NCBI GenBank assembly: GCA_002428735.1
Contig: DIXO01000039.1
Coordinates: 1 to 64,000 of the forward strand
Origin: Syntrophaceae bacterium UBA6078
GTDB taxonomy: Bacteria; Desulfobacterota; Syntrophia; Syntrophales; UBA2210
Direction of reading: 5' to 3'
Length of the DNA: 64,000 nt
Below the pieces are notes generated by a model that searched no databases, was not told the DNA's origin, and worked only from the letters and a program-made list of their open reading frames with translations. Positions 17,309 to 26,009 of the stretch are shown here, one piece after another. Made by a program: the position numbers and the translations under genes. Each line of letters starts with the position of its first letter. Position 1 is the first letter of the stretch.

Positions 17309-19033
17309 ATGCTGACGGACCTGAGCATACGGAATTTTGCCATCATCGATGAGCTGCATGTTTCCTTTACCGGGGGATTGAATATGCTGTCCGGGGAAAC
17401 AGGCGCGGGCAAATCGATCATCATCGGCGCCATGAGCCTCCTCCTGGGGGACCGGGCGTCGAGCGATCTCGTACGCTCTTCGGCGGATTCGGCGGTCGTC
17501 GAGGCCCTCTTTGACGTCAGAGGCAACAAAGAAGTGCAGGCACGGCTGGAAGAGGGCGGCATGGCGGGGGGCGACGAACTCCTTCTCAAGCGAGTGGTGT
17601 CGCGGGAAGGGCGCAACAAGGTCTATATCAACGGCAGTCAGGCGACCCTGGGGATGCTCGCGTCGCTCGGAGAGGTGCTTGTCAACATCTGCGGCCAGCG
17701 CGAGCATCAGATTCTTCTGGATGCCGACAATCACATCGACATCCTGGATGCCTTCGGCGGACTCATGCCGTTCAGGAACGAATTTCTTGCTCTCTATACC
17801 GATTGGCAGGGATTGAAGAAGAAATTGGGAGGGCTGGAAGCGAAGAACAATGAAAAGCTCGAGAGGGAAGAACTCCTGAGATTCCAGCGTGATGAGATTG
17901 AAAAGAGCGATGTGCGGGTCGGGGAAGACGCGGCCCTTCAGGACGAAAAGAGAATCCTGGCCAATGCGCAACGGCTCGATGAATGCGCGGGGAGGGCGCA
18001 TGACGCCCTCTATGCCGCGGAAGGGTCGGTTCTTGAACGGCTGAGAAGCATTATCGACGATATCAAAGAGGTCAGGAAGATAGACCCTGGCCTCAAGGTT
18101 TCTGAGGAGGAGATCGAGTCGGCCTTCTTCACTCTGGAGGACAGTGCGTTCTCGCTGAGGGATTACGCGAAGGGGATCACCTTTGACCCGGCGAGGCTGG
18201 AGGCGATCGACGACCGCCTGGCCTTCCTGGGACGGCTCAAGCGCAAGTACGGCGCCGCCATAGAGGATATCCTGAAAAAGAAGAGAGAGATCGCGGCGGA
18301 ACTGGAAGGGATCGCCGGTCTCGGGGAGGAGATCGCACGCGTCTCGGAGGAGATCGCACGGAGGGAAGAGGGGCTTCTGGAAAAGGCGGAAGGGCTGTCG
18401 GCGCGGAGAAGAGAAGCCGCCGGGGTCCTGAAGGGAACGATCGAGGAGGAGATACATTCGATGCGGATGGCCGATACGGTCTTTGAAGTCCGGTTTGCGG
18501 CCCCTCCCGGCGAAGGGGATATTTCTTCCCTGAATCCGAAGGGAATGGACGAAGTGGAGTTTTATCTGTCCACCAACGTGGGGGAGGATCTCATGCCGCT
18601 CAACCGCATCGCCTCCGGGGGGGAACTGTCCCGCATCGTCCTGGCTATGAAGAAGGCGCTGGCGGGATCCGGCGCGGTGGGAACCGTCGTCTTCGACGAA
18701 GTGGACAGCGGGATCGGCGGCGCTGTGGCTGAGGTGGTGGGGAAAAAGCTGAGGGACGTATCCCGGCATCATCAGGTGATCTGCATAACCCATCTGCCTC
18801 AGATCGCCTGTTTCGGCGATGCCCACTTCCGTGTCACAAAAAGGGTGCAGGGGGAGCGAACCAACGCCGGGGTGGATCTCCTGTCTGAGGAGGAACGTCT
18901 CGACGAAATCGCCCGGATGCTGAGCGGTGTGGAGATAACGGAGAAGACCAGACAACACGCGTCAGAGATGCTGCATATGTCGGGCCGATACAGGAGCGCA
19001 GACGAAGCGAAAGAGGGTGGTGGACGATGCTGA
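17309..19033 (+). CDS. recN: DNA repair ATPase RecN
   Basis: This SMC-like ATPase acts in recombinational repair of double-strand breaks. It is 574 residues long, with Walker A GETGAGKS at residues 29-36, two central coiled-coil stretches rich in Glu, Lys and Arg (around 150-230 and 290-370), and the C-terminal signature ASGGELSRI followed by Walker B VVFDEVDSGIGG. It follows nadK by one base and overlaps the GNAT gene by seven bases, so the three are translationally coupled. Confidence 0.96.
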   Translation: MLTDLSIRNFAIIDELHVSFTGGLNMLSGETGAGKSIIIGAMSLLLGDRASSDLVRSSADSAVVEALFDVRGNKEVQARLEEGGMAGGDELLLKRVVSREGRNKVYINGSQATLGMLASLGEVLVNICGQREHQILLDADNHIDILDAFGGLMPFRNEFLALYTDWQGLKKKLGGLEAKNNEKLEREELLRFQRDEIEKSDVRVGEDAALQDEKRILANAQRLDECAGRAHDALYAAEGSVLERLRSIIDDIKEVRKIDPGLKVSEEEIESAFFTLEDSAFSLRDYAKGITFDPARLEAIDDRLAFLGRLKRKYGAAIEDILKKKREIAAELEGIAGLGEEIARVSEEIARREEGLLEKAEGLSARRREAAGVLKGTIEEEIHSMRMADTVFEVRFAAPPGEGDISSLNPKGMDEVEFYLSTNVGEDLMPLNRIASGGELSRIVLAMKKALAGSGAVGTVVFDEVDSGIGGAVAEVVGKKLRDVSRHHQVICITHLPQIACFGDAHFRVTKRVQGERTNAGVDLLSEEERLDEIARMLSGVEITEKTRQHASEMLHMSGRYRSADEAKEGGGRC

Positions 19034-19482
19034 GAAAGGCGAAGGTAAGCGACGTGCGGATGATCCATCAGATGATCAACCAGTCCGCAAGCAAGGGGGA
19101 GATGCTTTCTCGGTCTCTCATGGATCTGTACGCCAGTCTCCGCGACTTTTTCGTGTATCTCGACGATGAGGGCTTTCTTGTCGGTTTTTGTGCCATGCAT
19201 ATCTTCTGGGAGAATCTGGCCGAGATCAGGTCCCTCTACGTGAGGGAAGAGGGCCGGAGGGCGGGAATCGGCAGAAAGCTCGTGGAGGCCTGCATCTCCG
19301 AGGCGATTACCCTGGACCTCCTCAGGATATTCGCCCTCACCTATCAGACCGAATTTTTCGCGAGCCTCGGCTTTGTGGTCACCGACAAGTCCAATCTCCC
19401 CGAAAAAGTCTGGTCCGATTGCTTCAAATGTCCCAAATATCCCGATTACTGCGATGAAGTCGCCATGGTCATCGAACTCTGA
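19027..19482 (+). CDS. GNAT N-acetyltransferase, candidate short N-acetylglutamate synthase
   Basis: This 151-residue single-domain GNAT has the acetyl-CoA loop in VREEGRRAGIGRKLVEACISEA after AEIRSLYV. The C-terminal part (FFASLGFVVTDKSNLPEKVW, then CFKCPKYPDYCDEVAM) fits the short ArgA-type acetyltransferases found in deltaproteobacteria and actinobacteria, which make N-acetylglutamate for arginine synthesis. It overlaps recN by seven bases. The arg cluster at 35703-41403 contains no acetylation gene, which agrees with this role. Function is family-based inference; another amine substrate is possible. Confidence 0.8.
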   Translation: MLRKAKVSDVRMIHQMINQSASKGEMLSRSLMDLYASLRDFFVYLDDEGFLVGFCAMHIFWENLAEIRSLYVREEGRRAGIGRKLVEACISEAITLDLLRIFALTYQTEFFASLGFVVTDKSNLPEKVWSDCFKCPKYPDYCDEVAMVIEL

Positions 19483-19485
19483 GAT

Positions 19486-20964
19486 ATGGACACCCTGAGC
19501 CTGGTATCACACAACATGGAAAATAAGGGAATGGATGAAGGCGGCGGAATCGGCCTGGGCACCTTTTTTGATCCTGAATCGGTGGCGGTAATCGGGGCTT
19601 CCAATGGGCCCTTCAATCTCGGGGCGACGATCTGCAGGACCCTCAGAGAGTATTCCTCCTTCGCGGGACCGGTGTATGCCGTCAACAGAAAAGGGGAGTC
19701 TGTGCATGGGTGCGCGGGGTTTGTCTCCGTGACGGATATCCCGGAGGATGTGGACCTCGCCGTTATCATAACCCCCGCCGTGGTGGTCCCTTCTTTTGTG
19801 AAACAGTGCGGTGAAAAGGGCGTCGGGCATATCATCATAGAGAGCGCGGGGTTTGACGAGGAGGGCGAGCGGGGAAGGGCGATGCAGCGGGAGATAAGCG
19901 AAACGGCCCGTGAATATGGCATCAGGATTATGGGCCCCAACTGTCTGGGGGTGCTGAATACCCGCAACCAGTTCTGCTGTTTTTATGGTGTTCCCGAGGA
20001 CGGATTCGAGGCGTTCATGTCGGAGCCGGGGACCGTGTCCTATATTATCCAGAGCGGCGGGGTGGTGGCCGTTGTCCTCGAATCCCTCATGAAGGATGTG
20101 GTGAAGGCAAACAAGGTGATCAGTATCGGGAACAAGTCCGATGTGGATGAGTCGGATTTGATAGAATATCTGGCCGGAGATGACACCACCGAGGTGATCG
20201 GCCTGTATCTTGAAAATGTCCAGCAGGGCCGGAAATTTCTGAACGCGGCCCGGAGCGCCGGAAAGCCGATCCTTGTCTACAAGGTGGGCCGGACGGAAGA
20301 GGGGACGCGGGCCGCCCTGTCACACACGGCGGGGATGGCCAACAACGATGTCCTGTTTGAAGGTGTCTGCAGGCAGGCGGGGGTTCTGCGGATCAATGCC
20401 ATCTCGGAACTGCATTCCATCCCGAAGATGCTGACACGGATGCCCCTCCTCCGGGGGAGAAAAATCGCCGTCTTCACCAATTCGGGCGCCTTCGGAGGGA
20501 TTACGGCGGACCTGCTGGTTGAGGCTGGCCTCGAAATGGCGCGGCTGTCCCCCGAAACCCGGGAGCGATTGAGCGCGACGGGGCAGATTTTCAATGCCTC
20601 CAATCCCATCGATCTGGGACCCGCCCTTTCCATGCAGACCTTTCTGGAGATATTCGATATCCTCCTTTCATCCGAGGATGTGGACGGGCTGCTGCCGGTT
20701 CCCAGCCTGTGGCATCCCATGATTATCGATGCCATCGCCAAGCTGGTCAAAAAATGTCATCAGTACCGCAAGCCCGCGGCCATCTACACCCCCAACGCCG
20801 TGTACAAGACGGTCTCGTACCGGGAAAAATACGGCGTGCCCCTTTTTGAATCACCCGAGGAGGCAGTGCGGGCGCTCCAGTGCTCCTACCGGCACTACCG
20901 GTCCTCATCACGGAAAAACAGTGCCGGGAACGGGAACAGCAGATATCGCGGGGAGAAGGCGTGA
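19486..20964 (+). CDS. CoA-binding protein, alpha-type subunit of an ADP-forming acyl-CoA synthetase
   Basis: These enzymes interconvert acyl-CoA, ADP and phosphate with acid, CoA and ATP. The 492 residues comprise a CoA-binding Rossmann domain (ESVAVIGASNGPFN, from residue 31) and two succinyl-CoA-ligase-like flavodoxin domains (IIQSGGVV, IGNKSDVDESDLIEYL). The phosphorylated His of the family lies in ALSHTAGM at residue 280. There is no ATP-grasp domain, unlike the fused protein at 52519-54603, and no beta subunit beside it. ATG 19486 is three bases after the GNAT stop; starts at 19516 or 19531 (MENKG, MDEGG) are also possible as the core begins near residue 26. Confidence 0.85.
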   Translation: MDTLSLVSHNMENKGMDEGGGIGLGTFFDPESVAVIGASNGPFNLGATICRTLREYSSFAGPVYAVNRKGESVHGCAGFVSVTDIPEDVDLAVIITPAVVVPSFVKQCGEKGVGHIIIESAGFDEEGERGRAMQREISETAREYGIRIMGPNCLGVLNTRNQFCCFYGVPEDGFEAFMSEPGTVSYIIQSGGVVAVVLESLMKDVVKANKVISIGNKSDVDESDLIEYLAGDDTTEVIGLYLENVQQGRKFLNAARSAGKPILVYKVGRTEEGTRAALSHTAGMANNDVLFEGVCRQAGVLRINAISELHSIPKMLTRMPLLRGRKIAVFTNSGAFGGITADLLVEAGLEMARLSPETRERLSATGQIFNASNPIDLGPALSMQTFLEIFDILLSSEDVDGLLPVPSLWHPMIIDAIAKLVKKCHQYRKPAAIYTPNAVYKTVSYREKYGVPLFESPEEAVRALQCSYRHYRSSSRKNSAGNGNSRYRGEKA

Positions 20965-22949
20965 TGAAAGTTTCCCGCTCCGTGAAGTTATTGTGCCTGG
21001 TCTGTCTGATGGCGGGATCGGTATGCAGCGTCCCGCTCCGTGCCGCCGCGGAAAAAATGGTAACCATCGTTCATACCAATGATCTCCACTCCCACCTCCT
21101 GGGTTTTTCTCCCAATATCGATTATACCCCCCTGGAGGTCGGGGACGATAAGACGGTCGGCGGATGGGCCCGGATAGCGGGCGTGATCGATGACGTGAAG
21201 CGCAATCGATCCAACCCGGTCCTGGTCCTGGATGCCGGCGATTTTACGATGGGTTCGCTGTTCCACCTGTTGAGCAGGGAAGAGGCCTTCGAACTCAGGC
21301 TGATGGGGGAGATGGGGTACGATGCGGTCACGCTCGGTAATCATGAATTCGACCTCAAACCCGCCGGCCTGGCGCGTATCCTCTCCACCGCGGAACAATC
21401 GGGGAAGATTCCGTCGATCGTCCTCTCCAACGCCATCTTCAGCGCTGACAGCGCGGCCGATGATGATCTGGAAAAGATTTTTGAGCGGGGCCTCGTTCAG
21501 CCGTACCGGATGATCGAACGGGACGGAATCCGAATCGGCATCTTCGGCCTCCTGGGGAGGAATGCCGCCGGGGTGGCCCCTTTTGCATCCCCCGTGAGGT
21601 TTGAGGACCCGGTCATCTCCGCCCGGAGAATGGTGGAGAAGCTTCGCGGGGAGGAGAAGGCGGACATGGTGATCTGCCTGTCCCACAGCGGTCTTCACGA
21701 CGATCCGGAGCGATCCGAGGACGAGGTCCTCGCGAGGAAAGTTCCCGGAATCGACATCATTATCAGCGGCCACACCCACACAAAGACCGACCTGAGGAAG
21801 GTACAAGACACTCTTATTGTCCAGGCCTGGTACTATGGAAGACAGGTCGGGGTGATGGACGTTACGTTGGCGGACGGGCGCGTGGCGCTGAAGAATTACC
21901 GCCTCGTCCCTGTCGATGACTCCATCGACGGCGATCCCCGGATTGCCGGGCTGATTGAAAGTATTGAGTCGCGTGTCGACGAAGAGATACTGGTACCGAA
22001 TGGTCTGGGGTTCCGCCGGATTATAGCCCACACTCCTTTCCCTCTGGAGATCAGGGAGGACGAATGCGGCCTGGGGAATCTGATCGCCGATTCGATTCCC
22101 TGGTACATCAACAACCATGGATTCGATCCGGATGATGGAGCCCCCCCGGTCGAGGTGGGGGTCATCAGCAACGGGGTGATCCGCGATGCCATCGAACCCG
22201 GGAAAACGGGGAATATCGCTGTCTGTGACGCCTTCCGGGCCGTCCCTCTGGGGATCGGGTTTGATGATCAGTCAACCATCGGATATCCCCTGATATCCTT
22301 TTATATCTACCCCGCGGAGGTGAAAAAGGCCCTGGAAATACTGACCAGTATCCATCCCCTGAAGGGGCCTGATTATTACCTCCAGACCTCCGGGATAAAA
22401 TTTTCATATAACCCTCACCGGGTGATTTTCGACCGGGTGACGGAGATATGGCTCGGCGATGAACGGAGGGGGTACACGCGGCTGGATTATTCGTCGTCTA
22501 ACAAGCGGCTTATCCGGGTTGCCGCCGATATCTACAATGCCACCTTTTTAAAGGTTGTGGGAAACTTTACCTGGCATATCCTGGATATTGTTCCCAAGGA
22601 TCAAAAGGGAAACCCCGTTGCCGATCTGAAGACCCTTCGGGTGGATGCGGACGGACAGACCCCCGGCATCCAGGATCTTAAGGAATACAGGGGGTTTCTG
22701 GAATATATCGGGTCCTTTCCCGATACCACGGGGGACGGGGTGCCGGATATTCCGGAACGATACCGGGGAAAGCTGGGGCGCCAGCTGGTCGAGCCAAGCT
22801 GGAACCCGTTCAGGCTCCTGAAAAGGGGCTCCCCTGTTACATGGTTCGCCTGCGGAGCGCTTCTCATTGCACTTCTCATGGTCTTTTTATTCGCCCTCCT
22901 TCTTCGGGGCATGATCAGGAGGTCGAAAGGAAGGCGTCTCATTGACTGA
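20964..22949 (+). CDS. Secreted 5'-nucleotidase/UshA family metallophosphoesterase with C-terminal anchor
   Basis: This 661-residue extracytoplasmic phosphoesterase likely hydrolyses nucleotides or related phosphomonoesters. It has a signal peptide (VKLLCLVCLMAGSVCSVPLRAAA) and the calcineurin-type metal motifs HTNDLHSH, DAGDF, GNHEFD and GHTHTKTD. The C-terminal 5'-nucleotidase substrate domain has GNLIADS and IAVCDAFRAVPLG. A hydrophobic helix at the extreme C-terminus (WFACGALLIALLMVFLF) followed by basic residues would anchor it in the membrane, which is not typical of soluble UshA. The start at ATG 20964 overlaps the upstream stop by one base (TGATG), with GGGGAGAAGG before it. Confidence 0.9.
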   Translation: MKVSRSVKLLCLVCLMAGSVCSVPLRAAAEKMVTIVHTNDLHSHLLGFSPNIDYTPLEVGDDKTVGGWARIAGVIDDVKRNRSNPVLVLDAGDFTMGSLFHLLSREEAFELRLMGEMGYDAVTLGNHEFDLKPAGLARILSTAEQSGKIPSIVLSNAIFSADSAADDDLEKIFERGLVQPYRMIERDGIRIGIFGLLGRNAAGVAPFASPVRFEDPVISARRMVEKLRGEEKADMVICLSHSGLHDDPERSEDEVLARKVPGIDIIISGHTHTKTDLRKVQDTLIVQAWYYGRQVGVMDVTLADGRVALKNYRLVPVDDSIDGDPRIAGLIESIESRVDEEILVPNGLGFRRIIAHTPFPLEIREDECGLGNLIADSIPWYINNHGFDPDDGAPPVEVGVISNGVIRDAIEPGKTGNIAVCDAFRAVPLGIGFDDQSTIGYPLISFYIYPAEVKKALEILTSIHPLKGPDYYLQTSGIKFSYNPHRVIFDRVTEIWLGDERRGYTRLDYSSSNKRLIRVAADIYNATFLKVVGNFTWHILDIVPKDQKGNPVADLKTLRVDADGQTPGIQDLKEYRGFLEYIGSFPDTTGDGVPDIPERYRGKLGRQLVEPSWNPFRLLKRGSPVTWFACGALLIALLMVFLFALLLRGMIRRSKGRRLID

Positions 22950-23079
22950 CATCATATCCCATGGCTCTGCGGCCTGAACGGGCGACAGCGGAGCGCGGCC
23001 CGTTATGTCATTGAGATTCTTTTGCCCTTCTGGTACAGGCACACGGTATGAATATTCAACTGCGCTGTGGGTTTCAGGT

Positions 23080-24267
23080 ATGAAAAGAGGACTCTTTTTT
23101 CTGTGTGTTTTTTTTCTGGCGGGGTGCGGCCTGATCGCGCCCGAGCGGGGAGAGGTTCCCCCTCTTGTCCCGGTATCGCACCGTGACCGTCCTCCCCTTG
23201 CAGACGATCTTGACCGGGCGTCTCTGGATCTCGCTGTCCAAAGGAGTATGGAATATTACAACCGCCTGCCCGAGACGAGAGAGGTCCGGTTCGGGGACCG
23301 TGTCTGCACGGTGAAAGAGCTGAAGGATTCCCTTCGGGATTTTCTGGGGATTGTGAGGACGTCTGATTCGGACAAAGAGATGGCCGGGAAGATCGAAGAG
23401 CGGTTCGATCTGTACCGGAGTACCGGCCGGGAAGGGGGAGATGTTCTGTTCACGGGATACTATGAACCGATGCTTGACGGGTCATTTGAGCGGACGGATG
23501 AGTACCGCTACCCCATCTATCGAACCCCTGATGATCACATCGCCATAGATCTGGGAAAGTTCAGGGAAAAATACAAGGGTGAGCGGATCGTGGCCCGGAT
23601 GGAAGACGGCCGTCTTGTTCCCTACTATACACGCGAAGATATCGATATCAAGAGGTCTCTTGAGGGGAAGGGACTGGAACTCCTCTGGCTTTCCGATCCT
23701 GTTGACATTTTTTTCCTGCAGATTCAAGGGTCCGGCGTAGTGAAACTCCCCCATGGAAGCCTCGTCCAGGTAAGCTACGAACAGAGCAACGGCCATCCCT
23801 ACAGCAGCATCGGGAGAATCCTGGTAGACCAGGGAAAGATGTCCATGGAAGAGATTTCACTTAAAGCGATCAAGCGGTACCTGCAGGAACACCCTGACGA
23901 GATGTTCGATATCTTGAGCCATAATGAAAGTTATGTCTTCTTCCGTATCGTCGAAGAAGGTCCTGTCGGGGGGCTCGATGTGCCGGTGACCTCAGGCAGG
24001 ACCATCGCCACGGATCCGAAGGTCTTTCCCCGGGGCGCCCTCGCCTTTATCAGGGTAAAAAAACCGGTTATCGATGGAGCGGGCGCCATAGTTTCCTGGG
24101 AGCCCTTCTCCCGGTTCGTGCTCAATCAGGACGCGGGCGGCGCGATCAAGGGCCCTGGACGGGTTGATCTGTTCTGCGGAAGGGGGCGTGACGCGGAGAT
24201 CATGGCCGGTCACCTGAAGGAAGAGGGGGAACTCTACTTTCTGGTGAAGAAGCGGCAGCCCTCGTAG
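23080..24267 (+). CDS. mltA: Membrane-bound lytic murein transglycosylase A (MltA), lipoprotein
   Basis: It cleaves peptidoglycan glycan strands to 1,6-anhydromuropeptides at the outer membrane. The start at ATG 23080 gives a lipoprotein signal ending in LAGC (Cys 15). The MltA barrel domain shows FTGYYEPMLDGS, YPIYRTPDD, LLWLSDPVDIFFLQIQGSG and YEQSNGHPYSSIGRIL, and the 3D domain near the end includes TSGRTIATDPKVFPRGALAFI and NQDAGGAIKGPGRVDLF with the catalytic Asp. The mature protein is about 380 residues, normal for the family. It ends 23 bases from the convergent prenyltransferase gene. Confidence 0.94.
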   Translation: MKRGLFFLCVFFLAGCGLIAPERGEVPPLVPVSHRDRPPLADDLDRASLDLAVQRSMEYYNRLPETREVRFGDRVCTVKELKDSLRDFLGIVRTSDSDKEMAGKIEERFDLYRSTGREGGDVLFTGYYEPMLDGSFERTDEYRYPIYRTPDDHIAIDLGKFREKYKGERIVARMEDGRLVPYYTREDIDIKRSLEGKGLELLWLSDPVDIFFLQIQGSGVVKLPHGSLVQVSYEQSNGHPYSSIGRILVDQGKMSMEEISLKAIKRYLQEHPDEMFDILSHNESYVFFRIVEEGPVGGLDVPVTSGRTIATDPKVFPRGALAFIRVKKPVIDGAGAIVSWEPFSRFVLNQDAGGAIKGPGRVDLFCGRGRDAEIMAGHLKEEGELYFLVKKRQPS

Positions 24268-24290
24268 CAACCTGTCTCTGTAAATCTATT

Positions 24291-25214
24291 CTATATAAGC
24301 GCGAAAGCAAAAGATGCCGTTGTTCCGAGATTGACCGCGATATTCAATCCGCACAGCATTTCCAGCGTGTTTCTGTTTGTATCCTTTCTCATGAACAGAC
24401 CCACCATGATCAGCGCTGGAAGCATCATGACGGGTATATACAGATACAGGGCCCTGGCGGGGACGCCTGCGCATATGGCGCACACCGCCGCTCCCCATGA
24501 GAGGACTGAGACCGAGGCATAGAGCGCAATGCCCCGCTCAATTCCCAGACGGACCAGGATGTTCCGTTTCCCCGTCGCCTGATCCGCCGGGTGGTCGGGG
24601 AATTCGTTGAGGAGTATCACATTGAACACCGTGAGACCAACGGGAACCCCCATCCAGTGGACAAAGGGGTGCAGATACCCCGCTTGGATATAGAAGGCCG
24701 CTGCTATTGGAAGCCAGCCGTAACAGAATCCTATAAAGATTTCCCCGACCCCCCTTGCCACCAGCCGCACCGGCCTGATGGAGTAGAAGAATCCCGAGGC
24801 GATGCCCGAGATGCCCAGGGGTATCGTGTATGGCCCTGTGTCGAGACCGAACTGGAGAATGATCCCGATACATCCGGCGCTGACAAGGGCGATGATGCTC
24901 GCGCGCAGGGTGTCTCTTCTGGAAATGATGCCTTCCTGAATGACGCCGGAACCCCCTGAAAACCTGCTTCGGTACATGCTTCGGGACAGGGCGTCTTCCT
25001 GGTAGTCGGAATATTCGCCGGCATAGTAGGTGGAGAGCATGACGGCGATGACAGCCAGCATTCCCGTGGCGCCTGTGACCGCATCACAGACCCTTTCCGT
25101 CCGCCACGCCAGAATGGTGCCGAGGATGAACGGGAATAGTCCTACCGAGTGAAAGGCCGGCCGTGAGAGCTTGAGCCATCCTGCCGATTTCCGTATCAGG
25201 ATCGAAGTTTTCAT
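24291..25214 (-). CDS. UbiA-family membrane prenyltransferase (MenA-like)
   Basis: This 307-residue integral membrane protein with eight or nine hydrophobic segments transfers a prenyl chain to an aromatic or other acceptor. The two Asp-rich magnesium-diphosphate sites of the family are GEYSDYQED (residues 66-74) and NEFPDHPAD (203-211). FGLFPFILGT-like sequence near residue 25 and the YSIRPVRL loop are also typical. The first motif starts with Gly-Glu rather than Asn-Asp. No other menaquinone or ubiquinone genes are nearby, so the acceptor is unknown. It is transcribed away from the HU gene. Confidence 0.85.
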   Translation of the reverse strand: MKTSILIRKSAGWLKLSRPAFHSVGLFPFILGTILAWRTERVCDAVTGATGMLAVIAVMLSTYYAGEYSDYQEDALSRSMYRSRFSGGSGVIQEGIISRRDTLRASIIALVSAGCIGIILQFGLDTGPYTIPLGISGIASGFFYSIRPVRLVARGVGEIFIGFCYGWLPIAAAFYIQAGYLHPFVHWMGVPVGLTVFNVILLNEFPDHPADQATGKRNILVRLGIERGIALYASVSVLSWGAAVCAICAGVPARALYLYIPVMMLPALIMVGLFMRKDTNRNTLEMLCGLNIAVNLGTTASFAFALI

Positions 25215-25591
25215 GGTAATGGCATCGCTCCGTACATGAGGGTTCTTTCATATATGACGGTTTCGTGAAAAGTCGCGGTAACCGCCTGTGAGGTGCCATC
25301 CGCCTCGCGCGGAGTCCGAATGGAGGGTTTTTTCGCTTTTTGAACGGCTGTTTTGCGCGTTAAAGCGCTTCGTATTCCTGAGAAAACTGCCCCGCATCGG
25401 TCAGACCCCTTTGATAGCGTGGTTTTTATATCAGGTTCCTGCAATTTTTGCTTGCGTGTTCTTTTTCTTTGTGTTACTTACCCCACTACCGGCGCGCTTT
25501 CAGCAATGCTTCCGGATGTGTTCTTTCGTGGGGGGGGCCGGTGTTCCCCGTTTATCGGATCGGTTCTTGGAGACGTCGCCAGGGGACTCTC

Positions 25592-25619
25592 TTGCAGATG
25601 CCTGGTTTATATATATCAT
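25592..25619 (+). promoter_or_regulatory. Candidate promoter of the HU gene
   Basis: TTGCAG (25592-25597) and TATCAT (25614-25619) are 16 bases apart, 28 bases before ATG 25648. The 433-base gap 25215-25647 otherwise holds only an open frame in phase with HU, whose composition and lack of similarity argue that it is the leader and not protein. Confidence 0.35.
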
Positions 25620-25647
25620 AATACAATACACGAGGAGGAAGGGAAAC

Positions 25648-25917
25648 ATGACGAAAGCCGAATTGGTAGCAGCGATGGCAGGGGATGCGGGAATAACGAA
25701 GGCTCAGGCCGGCAGGGCCCTGGATTCGTATATTGCCAATGTGACCAAATCACTGAAGAAGAGCGGAAAGCTGAGCCTGGTCGGGTTTGGCACCTTTTCC
25801 GTGGTGAAGAGGAAGGCGCGTACGGGGCGCAATCCCCAGACCGGAGCCAAGATCCAGATTAAGGCGAAGAATGTCGTCAAGTTTAAACCCGGCAAGACAC
25901 TTGCTGACAAGATTTGA
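25648..25917 (+). CDS. HU-family DNA-binding protein
   Basis: This 89-residue histone-like protein bends and compacts DNA as a dimer. It has the helical N-terminus MTKAELVAAMAGDAGITKAQA, GKLSLVGFGTFSV, the signature KARTGRNPQTG and the beta-arm with KPGKTLAD at the end. The start at ATG 25648 is set by the strong GAGGAGGAAGGG site. It stands alone, with a probable promoter upstream and a strong terminator 17 bases after the stop, so it is likely monocistronic. Confidence 0.95.
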   Translation: MTKAELVAAMAGDAGITKAQAGRALDSYIANVTKSLKKSGKLSLVGFGTFSVVKRKARTGRNPQTGAKIQIKAKNVVKFKPGKTLADKI

Positions 25918-25934
25918 TCGTTGAAGATCACGTC

Positions 25935-25968
25935 GGCCCCTGGTTGCAGAGCCAGGGGCCATTTTTTT
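25935..25968 (+). terminator. Strong rho-independent terminator of the HU gene
   Basis: GGCCCCTGG (25935-25943) pairs perfectly with CCAGGGGCC (25952-25960) over an eight-base loop and is followed by A and seven Ts. Its position shows that the next gene cannot start before about 25970. Confidence 0.92.
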
Positions 25969-26009
25969 GCCCGCCCCTTCCTGTGCGGATCTTTCCCTTT
26001 TTTCGGGAT

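Noticed and set aside
17177..18958. 593-codon open frame antisense to recN
   Set aside because: It lies wholly opposite recN, in a GC-rich region where antisense frames stay open by chance; its Arg/Gly/His-rich product has no recognisable domain and no ribosome-binding site.
20988..22118. 376-codon open frame antisense to the 5'-nucleotidase gene
   Set aside because: It is opposite a well supported metallophosphoesterase and shows no motif of its own.
25288..25647. 120-residue N-terminal extension in phase with HU
   Set aside because: The HU family starts at ATG 25648 with a strong ribosome-binding site; the extension has no similarity and contains the likely promoter.
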